A stretch of 28,744 nt of DNA, from the IMG/VR virus record IMGVR_UViG_3300047472_000056, positions 1 through 28,744 of that record; one strand, 5' to 3'. Source of the DNA: a virus. The notes under the pieces are model-generated. The model was not told where the DNA came from, made no database searches, and worked only from the letters and a program-made list of their open reading frames with translations. This document shows, piece after piece, positions 15,066-20,857 of this stretch; position 1 is the stretch's first letter, and the number at the start of each line of letters is the position of its first letter. A program made the translations under genes and the position numbers.

Positions 15066-15362
15066 TTAATAATGTGCTGCCAGTGCCTTGCCTACTTCCT
15101 TATTAAGCTCGGTATCATCAGTAATTCGCGCAATGGTAAATATCTTAGTCTTATTATAAATACGAATCAGATGCGCAGTATAACTAATAAGTGCATCATG
15201 GTGAGTAGTGCAGATAGGACTGTCACGATAGGTACAAATATCTACTTGCTTAGTCTGAGCATCTTGCACTTTAAGAGTGTATTGCTGCTCACCTTCTTCA
15301 CAGTGCAAGAGCTTAAACATATCAGTTACAGTGGACTTATTGTCCAATGGATTGCTACTCAT
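15066..15362 (-). CDS. Hypothetical protein, 98 aa
   Basis: Unrecognised protein with several cysteines (C21, C43, C51) and strands QQYTLKVQDA and KIFTIARI. There is no membrane segment. SD GGAG lies about 9 bases before the ATG at 15362, and the start overlaps the previous stop by 4 bases (15359-15362). It is part of the row of small leftward early genes. Confidence 0.8.
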   Translation of the reverse strand: MSSNPLDNKSTVTDMFKLLHCEEGEQQYTLKVQDAQTKQVDICTYRDSPICTTHHDALISYTAHLIRIYNKTKIFTIARITDDTELNKEVGKALAAHY

Positions 15363-15676
15363 TTATAAATCTCCAATGTAATTGGCTTAAATCTGAATGG
15401 ATCAAGAGTTTCAGCTATTTTATTCATTACATCCAGTACTGCTACTGTTGCTGTCTTCCTGGCTATCTGTAGCGTAAGTGATGACTTGCGATGCTCCTGA
15501 TATATTTGCTGCCAGAGAGGACCAATATGAATGTATTCCCTAGCAGGGTGCGCATTCATTACATGGTAAAGCTTATTAGTATTAGGATCAGGAGAAGTAA
15601 TAAGAGCACGATAGCAAATACTGCGCGATCGGTATTTCCTATTACTTCTTGATTGCTCAGGAGTTGTAGCTGCCAT
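15359..15676 (-). CDS. Hypothetical basic protein, 105 aa
   Basis: The N-terminus is Arg/Ser-rich (SRSNRKYRSRSICYR). It is followed by a segment with His, Trp and Tyr (HVMNAHPAREYIHIGPLWQQIYQEHRKSS) and a C-terminal strand PITLEIYK. I do not recognise a family. It lies 2 bases after the 157-residue gene. A nucleic-acid-binding role would fit the charge but is not shown. Confidence 0.8.
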   Translation of the reverse strand: MAATTPEQSRSNRKYRSRSICYRALITSPDPNTNKLYHVMNAHPAREYIHIGPLWQQIYQEHRKSSLTLQIARKTATVAVLDVMNKIAETLDPFRFKPITLEIYK

Positions 15677-15678
15677 TA

Positions 15679-16152
15679 CTACTCCGATAGTGATTTAAAC
15701 AGCTCAGCATCAGCACTAGCAGCTTCCTCCAGATTGTTCTCATTCCTAGGATGCTTCCTTCTTTCCTCTAATACTACATTCTTGTTACCTGCTAGTGCTT
15801 GCTCTTCTAACATCTGAGCATTCAGCCTCTCAAGTTCTGCATCCAGATCAGCCTGCGCCATATGCAAGTGAGTAGGAGATACAGGACTGCGAGCAGGAGT
15901 TGGCATCTTGAAGTCAGCATCAGTAGCTCCAAGATTATCTAAGCTGATAGTTCTTGCTTCCTTAGCTCCAGTCTTAACATAATCAGGAACCTTAGTGCCC
16001 ATACCAATTTTAGTTTGTAACACCATTAGCTTAGCTAGAAACCTATTAACTGGCTGAGTAGTAAGTCCTTCTTGGCGCGCAGCTTGGAGCAGCTCGGTAA
16101 CAGCTGAGAGCTCAGATTCAGCAATAGTTAGTCGGTGAGTTGGATCACTCAT
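15679..16152 (-). CDS. Hypothetical acidic coiled protein, 157 aa
   Basis: Long N-terminal helix (RLTIAESELSAVTELLQAARQEG), a middle segment with Pro/Ser (MPTPARSPVSPTH), and a second charged helix (QADLDAELERLNAQMLEEQAL), probably coiled coil. The tail is acidic (NNLEEAASADAELFKSLSE). No known domain is recognised. The start lies 3 bases after the stop of the 80-residue gene. Confidence 0.8.
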   Translation of the reverse strand: MSDPTHRLTIAESELSAVTELLQAARQEGLTTQPVNRFLAKLMVLQTKIGMGTKVPDYVKTGAKEARTISLDNLGATDADFKMPTPARSPVSPTHLHMAQADLDAELERLNAQMLEEQALAGNKNVVLEERRKHPRNENNLEEAASADAELFKSLSE

Positions 16153-16155
16153 GAT

Positions 16156-16398
16156 TTAATGCTCCTGTCCACAATTGCAAATAGCTTCTTTAAACTGACC
16201 ATAATTACGCTTACGAGCTTTAGTGCTAAGCTTAGCGTAGTAAGTTCTCATATTCCTACGTCCTTTGAGAAACTTACCTTCTCGTTTGTTCCTGGATTTA
16301 GTTACCTGGATACTGGGCTTACTCCTTATCATACCAAGTAATTCTAATGCAACCATATGATTATCCAGTTCATGTTTAATTGCTTCTTTAGTCTTCAC
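16156..16398 (-). CDS. Hypothetical highly basic protein, 80 aa
   Basis: Strongly basic, with clusters SRNKREGKFLKGRRNMR and KLSTKARKRNYG, and a C-terminal CNCG followed by EH that could bind metal as part of a dimer. I do not recognise the family. The composition suggests DNA or RNA contact. It lies downstream of the 16440-16490 terminator, so its expression depends on read-through or on a promoter not identified. Confidence 0.8.
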   Translation of the reverse strand: MKTKEAIKHELDNHMVALELLGMIRSKPSIQVTKSRNKREGKFLKGRRNMRTYYAKLSTKARKRNYGQFKEAICNCGQEH

Positions 16399-16439
16399 GC
16401 CAGAAACTCCTAATTAATAAAACTACAGTGAATGAAACA

Positions 16440-16490
16440 ACAAATGAAAATAGCCCACCACTTGATACTAGGTGAGCTACTTGATATTTA
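16440..16490 (-). terminator. Rho-independent terminator after the 67-aa gene
   Basis: On the minus strand TAGCTCACC (16479-16471) pairs with GGTGGGCTA (16459-16451), including one G-U pair, across an 11-base loop and is followed by TTTTCATTTG. The flanks match those of the 4101-4160 terminator exactly although the stems differ. Confidence 0.7.
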
Positions 16491-16503
16491 TAGTTTCTAC
16501 TTA

Positions 16504-16707
16504 TTATTCATCAAACACCACAGTTATATCTGCGAGAGATAGAACATTACGCACGATATTAAGTACACTTTCGTGTTTGTTTACTTTACCATTGCGCATT
16601 TCAGCAAGCATTATATGGTTATTTTCATACATATCACTATCTGCCTGATAAGCAGAGATAGATATTTCACCAGTCTCACCATCTTGAAAGATATAAATAG
16701 TTGACAT
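16504..16707 (-). CDS. Hypothetical small acidic protein, 67 aa
   Basis: Acidic protein starting STIYIFQDGETGEISISAYQ, which reads as a beta hairpin. It is followed by a helix and ends ADITVVFDE. I recognise no family. It is followed by a terminator. Small acidic early phage proteins are often host-enzyme inhibitors or DNA mimics; that is a general possibility only. A ribosome site GGAG lies 7 bases before the ATG. Confidence 0.78.
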   Translation of the reverse strand: MSTIYIFQDGETGEISISAYQADSDMYENNHIMLAEMRNGKVNKHESVLNIVRNVLSLADITVVFDE

Positions 16708-16747
16708 TTTAATGCTCCACTTATGTTACAGTTTATACGATATTAAA

Positions 16748-17317
16748 TTAGGTAGCAGAGCAGAACAAATCCCAATCAGGATTGCCAGTATCTGCAGCCC
16801 TGAATACTGTTCTATAATCATGACACACGTCTTCAACAATACCGTGCACAGTATAGAAGTATTGTTCGCTAGTATGAATTGCCCACTTCCGAGGAGTATC
16901 TTCAATAACCTTAACGTGCTCATCAAAGGTGCTAGGCTTAAAAATTTGTTTAAGCTTTTGCATGATAGCTGCAAGAGTATGATTATGGTAGCTCAGAGTA
17001 ATACTCACTACGTCCTGAGTTCCTTTAATGTCAGGAGCATTTTTAAAGCTGAGTTCATTAAGAGCAGACTTATTAGCTACATCTATGCTAACAGATGGGA
17101 TAGGAGCATTCCAGCTATGAAAGTCATCCATCAGTCCAACACTAGCAGATTGCAGAGTCAGATTATCCGCGTTATAACGGCTAAGCTGAATAGCAATGTG
17201 ATTAGGAAGTTGCAGAGCCATTACAAATTCAGTCTCAGTAATGCGACCTTCTTTATATGCAGTATATGCATTATGAAGGTCTTCCGAAGTCAGTTTCTTA
17301 GTAATGGATACAGCCAT
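16748..17317 (-). CDS. Hypothetical protein, 189 aa
   Basis: Unrecognised soluble protein. The N-terminal helical part (TSEDLHNAYTAYKEGRITETEFVMAL) resembles the short helix pairs seen in SHOCT-like or EF-hand-like segments, but no calcium loop is present. The central part is Ser/Asn-rich. The C-terminal part contains several aromatic and His residues (YHNHT, HTSEQYFYTVHG) and ends near DWDLFCSAT. It is the second gene of the leftward unit that begins at 17576. Confidence 0.8.
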   Translation of the reverse strand: MAVSITKKLTSEDLHNAYTAYKEGRITETEFVMALQLPNHIAIQLSRYNADNLTLQSASVGLMDDFHSWNAPIPSVSIDVANKSALNELSFKNAPDIKGTQDVVSITLSYHNHTLAAIMQKLKQIFKPSTFDEHVKVIEDTPRKWAIHTSEQYFYTVHGIVEDVCHDYRTVFRAADTGNPDWDLFCSAT

Positions 17318-17393
17318 GATATTGCTCCTATGAGTTACTTGGTTCTTGGTTAATGATGCTAGGAACTACTTGTCTTACTACAGTTAAGATACT

Positions 17394-17576
17394 TTATGCA
17401 AATAGCCTTAATCCATGCTCTTTACGCACCCAATTAACGCACTCTTCTCGCACATGAATATAGTATCTGCTAATCAAACGCTCGGTAACTCCAATACGAA
17501 TAGCTTGATTAGGGTGAGAAATTACAAGTTTAGCGTAATCTTTTTTAAAGTTATCGACTGTGAGTTCATCTTTCAT
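17394..17576 (-). CDS. Hypothetical protein, 60 aa, first gene after the origin-like region
   Basis: Small basic protein (DNFKKDYAKLVISHPNQAIR, SRYYIHVREECVNWVRKEHG) with no recognised domain. The open frame extends to 17630, which coincides with the predicted transcription start. The ATG at 17576 has GGAG 7 bases upstream and is the likely start. It is the promoter-proximal gene of the leftward unit and sits beside the origin-like repeats. Confidence 0.75.
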   Translation of the reverse strand: MKDELTVDNFKKDYAKLVISHPNQAIRIGVTERLISRYYIHVREECVNWVRKEHGLRLFA

Positions 17577-17636
17577 TTTATTTCTCCAATGCGTAATTAT
17601 AACTATCTCAATTAATCGGGTTTTCGGCAAAATGCC

Positions 17637-17666
17637 ATTTTACCATTTTTCCAATTTTCCAGTCAA
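17637..17666 (-). promoter_or_regulatory. Sigma-70 promoter at the left edge of the repeats
   Basis: On the minus strand TTGACT (17666-17661) and TAAAAT (17642-17637) are 18 bases apart. The spacer and -10 are made of the left 8-bp repeat units, so a protein bound to the repeats would occlude the promoter. The predicted start is near 17630, about 54 bases before ATG 17576. Confidence 0.65.
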
Positions 17667-17914
17667 CCCCTCCCCTTCCTGCCTGCCGAATCCATTTTGG
17701 TCATGTGAGTTACTAACTATCCTATTCCAGCTATTATAACTACCTATCTATCTGTTCTCTGTATCTCTATCTACCTGTCTTAGGGTCTATTTTTAGGGGT
17801 ACTTTAAAATTGAAAATTAAAATACATTATATAATAACTAAAAATAGATGATAGATAGAAGATAGTAAGAATAATAGAGAAGAGATAGATAGTAAGTTAG
17901 TAGGTCAAAATGGA

Positions 17915-17946
17915 AATCGAGGACAGGAATCCCCCCCCCCTCGATT
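17915..17946. repeat. Poly-C hairpin between the GATA tract and the iterons
   Basis: AATCGAGG (17915-17922) is perfectly complementary to CCTCGATT (17939-17946). The loop contains most of a run of ten C residues (17931-17940), the longest homopolymer I see in the window. Confidence 0.6.
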
Positions 17947-17992
17947 GGAAAATTGGTGAATTGGTGAATTGGTGAATTGGCAAAATGGTGAA

Positions 17993-18124
17993 TTACCGAT
18001 TTTCCGAATTGCCAATTTGGTGAATTGACTGTGACATAATTAACTTATAAATGCAAATAGCAGCAATAACAGTAACTGCAATAAGAACTGAAAACTGGAA
18101 TGCAAATGAATCTAAATAATTCAT
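17993..18124 (-). CDS. Small single-pass membrane protein, 43 aa
   Basis: Reading frame of 43 codons from ATG 18124 to TAA 17993. The protein has a short N-terminus (MNYLDSFAFQ), one clear membrane helix (FSVLIAVTVIAAICIYKLI, about residues 11-29) and a polar tail (SQSIHQIGNSENR). The Shine-Dalgarno AGGA lies 8 bases before the ATG. The last ten codons are made of the 8-bp iterons, so gene and origin-like repeats overlap. It sits just downstream of the tandem terminators. Candidate roles are a holin-like, superinfection-exclusion or membrane-anchoring peptide; none is proven. Confidence 0.6.
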   Translation of the reverse strand: MNYLDSFAFQFSVLIAVTVIAAICIYKLIMSQSIHQIGNSENR

Positions 18125-18168
18125 GGATAACGTCCTGATGAGATATTGCAATGAGTAGTGAGAAATAC

Positions 18169-18223
18169 AAAATGCGCCTGACAGCTAGCACCAGATGCTT
18201 CCTGGAGCCAACTAGCAGACGCA
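18169..18223 (-). terminator. Second of two tandem terminators after the 225-aa gene
   Basis: On the minus strand TGCGTCTGCTAG (18223-18212) pairs with CTAGCTGTCAGGCGCA (18188-18173), with a small bulge and one G-U pair. It is followed by TTTTGTATTTC. It comes directly after the first terminator. Confidence 0.55.
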
Positions 18224-18274
18224 AAAGGCATCTAGCTAGAAGAATCCATTCACGGACTCAACTAACTAGATGCC
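18223..18274 (-). terminator. First of two tandem terminators after the 225-aa gene
   Basis: On the minus strand GGCATCTAGTTAG (18274-18262) pairs with CTAGCTAGATGCC (18239-18227), 13 positions with one G-U, and is followed by TTTTGC. It lies about 50 bases beyond the stop at 18323, with the inverted-repeat arm in between. Confidence 0.7.
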
Positions 18275-18280
18275 TCTAGG

Positions 18281-18320
18281 GTAGGTTGATAGTTCTCAGC
18301 TATGTGAGAGAGTTATTGCA
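18281..18320. repeat. Long inverted repeat, left arm
   Basis: TAGGTTGATAGTTCTC at 18282-18297 is the exact reverse complement of 19097-19112. Beyond it CTATG and GAGAGAGT continue the match with short bulges, giving about 32 paired positions over 37 bases. The arm lies between the stop of the 225-residue gene and its terminators. Confidence 0.8.
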
Positions 18321-18322
18321 AT

Positions 18323-19000
18323 TTACAACAGAGCCAGCAAATCAGCACCAGCTTCAGCTTCAGCAATCATCTTATTCAAGCGAGTAGTGAAGCGAGTTGC
18401 AAGCACATCTCCGGCAGGTGCAAGAGCCAGAGCATTTACAAGGCTCTTACATACTTTCGGTTCAAAGCTAGTCTTGCCGCCTGCAAGCGATGCAACTTTG
18501 CTCTTGAAGGCTTCCACTACTGCGAGAATCTTAGCACTCTCTGCATCGGTAGGAACTTCAGAGACACCGAGCTTTTCAGCCAGCGTGACAGTCAGCTGAT
18601 CAGAGATAGTTTCATCAAACCAGCTTGCTACAACTTCCTTGGTGAGACGGCCACTCTCAGAGTTACTTTCGAGCCATTCAATACATGCTGCAATACTGAT
18701 CTCTTGCATGCTGATGCTAGTAGCTCCTGCATCCACACGCTCACGCACAATCTTGTCTTGTACGCTATGCAGGTACTCCACTACTGCCGGAGCCAAGGAA
18801 GCAATGTTAGCTACAACATCGGCAACTTGCACCAGTGGTAGCGAGACACACTTGCTATCTCGCTTGATGCCGTAGAACTCAGAGTTCTTGTCAGTGATAG
18901 TTTTATAAGTGACCTTGGACAGTCGCTGACCCGTGAAAGCTTTGGTGCTCTTCGGATCGTAGGAAACAACAGAGTGATTCAGGTTATCAATAACGGACAT
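18323..19000 (-). CDS. Phage protein of unknown function, 225 aa, in its own transcription unit
   Basis: Soluble, acidic, largely helical protein. The N-terminus reads SVIDNLNHSVVSYDPKSTKA and the middle is Ala/Val-rich (LVQVADVVANIASLAPAVVEYLH). It continues through EISIAACIEWLESNSE and KILAVVEAFKSKVASLAGG to a helical C-terminus ending EAEAGADLLALL. I do not recognise a named family and see no catalytic motif. It is the first leftward gene after the divergent control region, with an AGGAG ribosome site 8 bases before its ATG, tandem terminators, and complementary sequences in its 5' and 3' untranslated regions. Codon choice is richer in GC-ending codons than in the following small genes. 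These traits fit a strongly expressed early protein, perhaps involved in host takeover; that role is inferred. Confidence 0.88.
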   Translation of the reverse strand: MSVIDNLNHSVVSYDPKSTKAFTGQRLSKVTYKTITDKNSEFYGIKRDSKCVSLPLVQVADVVANIASLAPAVVEYLHSVQDKIVRERVDAGATSISMQEISIAACIEWLESNSESGRLTKEVVASWFDETISDQLTVTLAEKLGVSEVPTDAESAKILAVVEAFKSKVASLAGGKTSFEPKVCKSLVNALALAPAGDVLATRFTTRLNKMIAEAEAGADLLALL

Positions 19001-19074
19001 GGTATTTCTCCTATGGATTGTGTTACTACATTAGAAAGAGTGTTAGAAACTAGCAACTAGTAACTAGCTACCAG

Positions 19075-19112
19075 TCAGTAACACTCTCTCCCATAGGAGA
19101 ACTATCAACCTA
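19075..19112. repeat. Long inverted repeat, right arm
   Basis: Partner of 18281-18320. In the leftward transcript this arm is in the 5' leader and the other in the 3' trailer, so the two ends of the mRNA could base-pair. The arm also contains a small internal hairpin CTCC-TATG-GGAG. Confidence 0.8.
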
Positions 19113-19128
19113 AGTTGTTAAAGAACTT
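19111..19128 (-). promoter_or_regulatory. boxA-like antitermination motif in the leader
   Basis: On the minus strand the sequence AGTTCTTTAACA matches the rrn boxA consensus TGCTCTTTAACA at 10 of 12 positions. It sits in the expected RNA leader of the 225-residue gene, about 125 bases before its ATG. AAGTT and AACTT on either side could also form a small hairpin. NusB/NusE binding is inferred. Confidence 0.35.
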
Positions 19129-19315
19129 GGGGACTGCCCGCTAGAGACACTATGCTCTAACTCCCCTACTACTCCTGAGTGCCTTGCTACTCGCATCCAG
19201 ATAACTCACACAACTAACTACAAGAACTATGGTAACAGAACCCATTGCACCTGTCACTGACTTTTCGCAATACCAGAGTAAAATAGTCAGGTATCCAGGT
19301 AGATGCAAATGCAAA

Positions 19316-19330
19316 TGATAATCATTCTCA
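19316..19330. promoter_or_regulatory. Fur-box-like palindrome
   Basis: TGATAAT-C-ATTCTCA matches the 7-1-7 Fur consensus TGATAATNATTATCA at 13 of 14 fixed positions. The symmetry extends outwards (AATG at 19307-19310 against CATT at 19329-19332). It lies in the divergent control region. It could instead be an operator for a phage protein. Confidence 0.4.
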
Positions 19331-19541
19331 TTCAAAGCAGCTACTAACATGTGCATAAATGTAGTTGCATCCAGGAAACAATAACCCTACAAGTAGGAGG
19401 GGGATAGGACCTTTTTAGATTTCAATTGGCCGATGCATCCTATAGCAGCTCTCACATTTTCCTAAACTTTTTCAAAACACTTATCACAAGTAGATAGTAA
19501 CTAAAAGAAATGCAATCTCAAGTTTCTTAGTACCTGCTTCC

Positions 19542-19550
19542 TGGTATAAT
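19542..19550 (+). promoter_or_regulatory. Extended -10 promoter for the rightward genes
   Basis: TGGTATAAT provides a perfect TATAAT (19545-19550) with the TG extension at 19542-19543. The -35 region is weak, as is usual for extended -10 promoters. Transcription would start near 19557, leaving about 24 bases before ATG 19581. A second TATAAT at 19560-19565 has no -35. Confidence 0.65.
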
Positions 19551-19580
19551 TTTTCATATTATAATTTTCACTAACATAAC

Positions 19581-20156
19581 ATGAAACCACTAGAAATCTT
19601 AATAGCTTGTGAGTTCTCAGGAATTGTGCGAGATGCTTTTTTAGCTCGTGGCCACAATGCTATTAGTTGTGATATTGATCCTTCAGAGAGTGACAAAGGT
19701 CTCCACTATCAAGGAGATGTAAGAGACATTCTTTATAGTAAATACTGGGACATAGTAATTGCGCATCCTCCTTGCACATATCTTACATTAGCTAATAACG
19801 CCAGACTTAATGAGAATATTAAGAATGGTAATCTATTTGAAGCTCTTAGATTCTACAAAATGTTTCTAGAGCTTTACCCTAAACATACTAAGAGCTTAGC
19901 TATTGAGAATCCTCCAGGAGCAGCTCACAGATGGTACGGTAAAGCAGATCAGATTATTCATCCTTGGCAGTTTGGGCATGGAGAGAAGAAGAAAACTGCT
20001 CTGCATCTTAAGAACTTACCTAAGCTAATTCCTACTAATATTGTAGCTGGCAGAGAAGAGCGCATTCTTAATATGGCACCTTCTGCTTCTCGCTCTAAAG
20101 ACAGATCAAGATTCTATACTGGTATTGCTAAGGCAATGGCAGAACAATGGGGATAA
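19581..20156 (+). CDS. DNA (cytosine-5)-type methyltransferase, phage short form
   Basis: Seen: SAM-binding start LIACEFSG (7-14) followed by VRDAFLARGHNAISCDIDPSE with D31 and D33, then YQGDVRDI (43-50), the catalytic-type loop IAHPPCTYLTLA (60-71) and ENPPG (109-113). This is the compact phage methyltransferase family usually named DNA cytosine methyltransferase, and Cys65 in PPC would be the attacking cysteine. At 191 residues it lacks a recognisable large target-recognition domain. It may modify phage DNA against host restriction; the specificity is unknown. It is the first rightward gene, 24 bases from the predicted transcription start, with no clear ribosome site, and 16 bases before the small terminase gene. 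Confidence 0.85.
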   Translation: MKPLEILIACEFSGIVRDAFLARGHNAISCDIDPSESDKGLHYQGDVRDILYSKYWDIVIAHPPCTYLTLANNARLNENIKNGNLFEALRFYKMFLELYPKHTKSLAIENPPGAAHRWYGKADQIIHPWQFGHGEKKKTALHLKNLPKLIPTNIVAGREERILNMAPSASRSKDRSRFYTGIAKAMAEQWG

Positions 20157-20172
20157 CCTCTAGGACACTATT

Positions 20173-20736
20173 ATGACTAATATCGCTAACGTAAAATGGA
20201 ATGCAACTGAAGAGCGTGCAATTAAGTTGCTAGGTAATGGCCTCGGCCCAGAGCAAGTAGCTACAGCTGTAGGAGTTACTCCTGCTCGTATCTCGCAACT
20301 TCTTGCAGATCAGGATTTTGCAACTGCAGTTGCTGAGCTGCGTTTTCAGAATCTGCAAAAGCATAATGAAATTGATGCTAGCTATGATGAGCTAGAAGCT
20401 GCTCTTATTGATAAGCTAGCAGATGTATTACCTCTCATGCTGCGCCCAATGGAAATCCTTAAAGCACTACAAGTTATTAATGGTGCTAAGAGGAGAGGCC
20501 AGTCTGCACCGGAACAAATTGTTCATCAAAATACTGTAGTTAATCTCGTAATGCCAACAGCTATTATTGAGAAGTTCACTATGAATTCCAATAACCAAGT
20601 AACTAATGTTGGCGCACAAACCTTGCAGACTATCCAGTCAGGTACACTGCTAGCTTCTGCTAAAGCTAAACAAGGAGTATTACCAAATGTCTCACAACCA
20701 GTCACCATTGAAGCAGGAAGCGCAAAACCAAGCTGA
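20173..20736 (+). CDS. terS: Terminase small subunit (DNA recognition)
   Basis: The N-terminal part contains a helix-turn-helix (LGNGLGPEQVATAVGVTPARISQLLAD, about 20-46), as in phage small terminases. It is followed by helices (ELRFQNLQKHNEIDASYDELEAALIDKLADVLPLM) suited to oligomerisation and an Asn/Val/Gln-rich C-terminal tail. Its position directly before the large terminase supports the call; sequence similarity among small terminases is generally low. The last 50 bases overlap the start of a nested 56-codon gene. It would recognise the packaging site and load the large subunit. Confidence 0.82.
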   Translation: MTNIANVKWNATEERAIKLLGNGLGPEQVATAVGVTPARISQLLADQDFATAVAELRFQNLQKHNEIDASYDELEAALIDKLADVLPLMLRPMEILKALQVINGAKRRGQSAPEQIVHQNTVVNLVMPTAIIEKFTMNSNNQVTNVGAQTLQTIQSGTLLASAKAKQGVLPNVSQPVTIEAGSAKPS

Positions 20737-20857
20737 AAATAGATTCATAGCTGATAACAATAAGAAAGCTTACGAATTACTTCTTCGTATTCAATCCCAA
20801 ATAGATGCTACTACTGTAATAGCTGTAGCTCCTAGTAGAGACTCTAATTATGAATAA
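20687..20857 (+). CDS. Small nested protein between terminase genes, 56 aa
   Basis: Reading frame of 56 codons beginning inside the end of the small terminase gene and ending 8 bases into the large terminase gene. It has a strong Shine-Dalgarno AAGGAG 9 bases before the ATG, which argues that it is a real gene. The protein is hydrophilic and helical (SPLKQEAQNQAENRFIADNNKKAYELLLRIQSQID), with a short hydrophobic stretch and an acidic end. No family is recognised. The location suggests a terminase accessory or assembly factor. Confidence 0.65.
   Translation: MSHNQSPLKQEAQNQAENRFIADNNKKAYELLLRIQSQIDATTVIAVAPSRDSNYE

Larger units (their letters stand above)
17621..18030. repeat. Origin-like region: large imperfect palindrome with 8-bp iterons
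   Basis: The left flank holds CCATTTTA, CCATTTTT, CCAATTTT (17635-17658). The right flank holds the inverse type in 8-bp register: GGAAAATT, GGTGAATT three times, GGCAAAAT, GGTGAATT, degenerate units, GGTGAATT (17947-18026). Between them are CTAT-rich (17711-17780) and GATA-rich (17845-17895) tracts and perfect 11-bp arms TCTATTTTTAG (17786-17796) and CTAAAAATAGA (17838-17848). These arms enclose an AT-rich 41-base centre. Outer arms CCATTTTG (17692-17699) and CAAAATGG (17906-17913) add to the symmetry. Iterons plus an AT-rich core and inverted symmetry are typical of replication origins; the function is inferred. Most of 17631-17992 has no gene. Confidence 0.7.
19001..19580. other. Divergent control region between leftward and rightward genes
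   Basis: No convincing gene lies in these 580 bases. The region contains, from left to right, the ribosome site of the 225-residue gene, repeated CTAGTT units (19044-19070), the inverted-repeat arm, a boxA-like motif, a Fur-like palindrome, and an extended -10 promoter reading right. For the leftward gene I find only weak promoter candidates (TTGAGA, 16 bases, TACTAT at about 19490-19520), so its start is not assigned. A 68-codon frame at 19150-19356 lacks a ribosome site. Confidence 0.7.

Noticed and set aside
17943-18030. Short regular repeats that might suggest a CRISPR array.
   Set aside because: Units are 8 bp and contiguous, with no spacers; they fit iterons.
18025-18050. Plus-strand TTGACT with a TATAAA 15 bases away as a rightward promoter.
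   Set aside because: Spacing is short and no rightward gene follows for 1.5 kb; it might still give an origin transcript, but the evidence is thin.
19150-19356. 68-codon open frame on the minus strand in the control region, with hydrophobic stretches.
   Set aside because: No ribosome site before its ATG, biased composition, and it covers the Fur-like palindrome; more likely non-coding leader.
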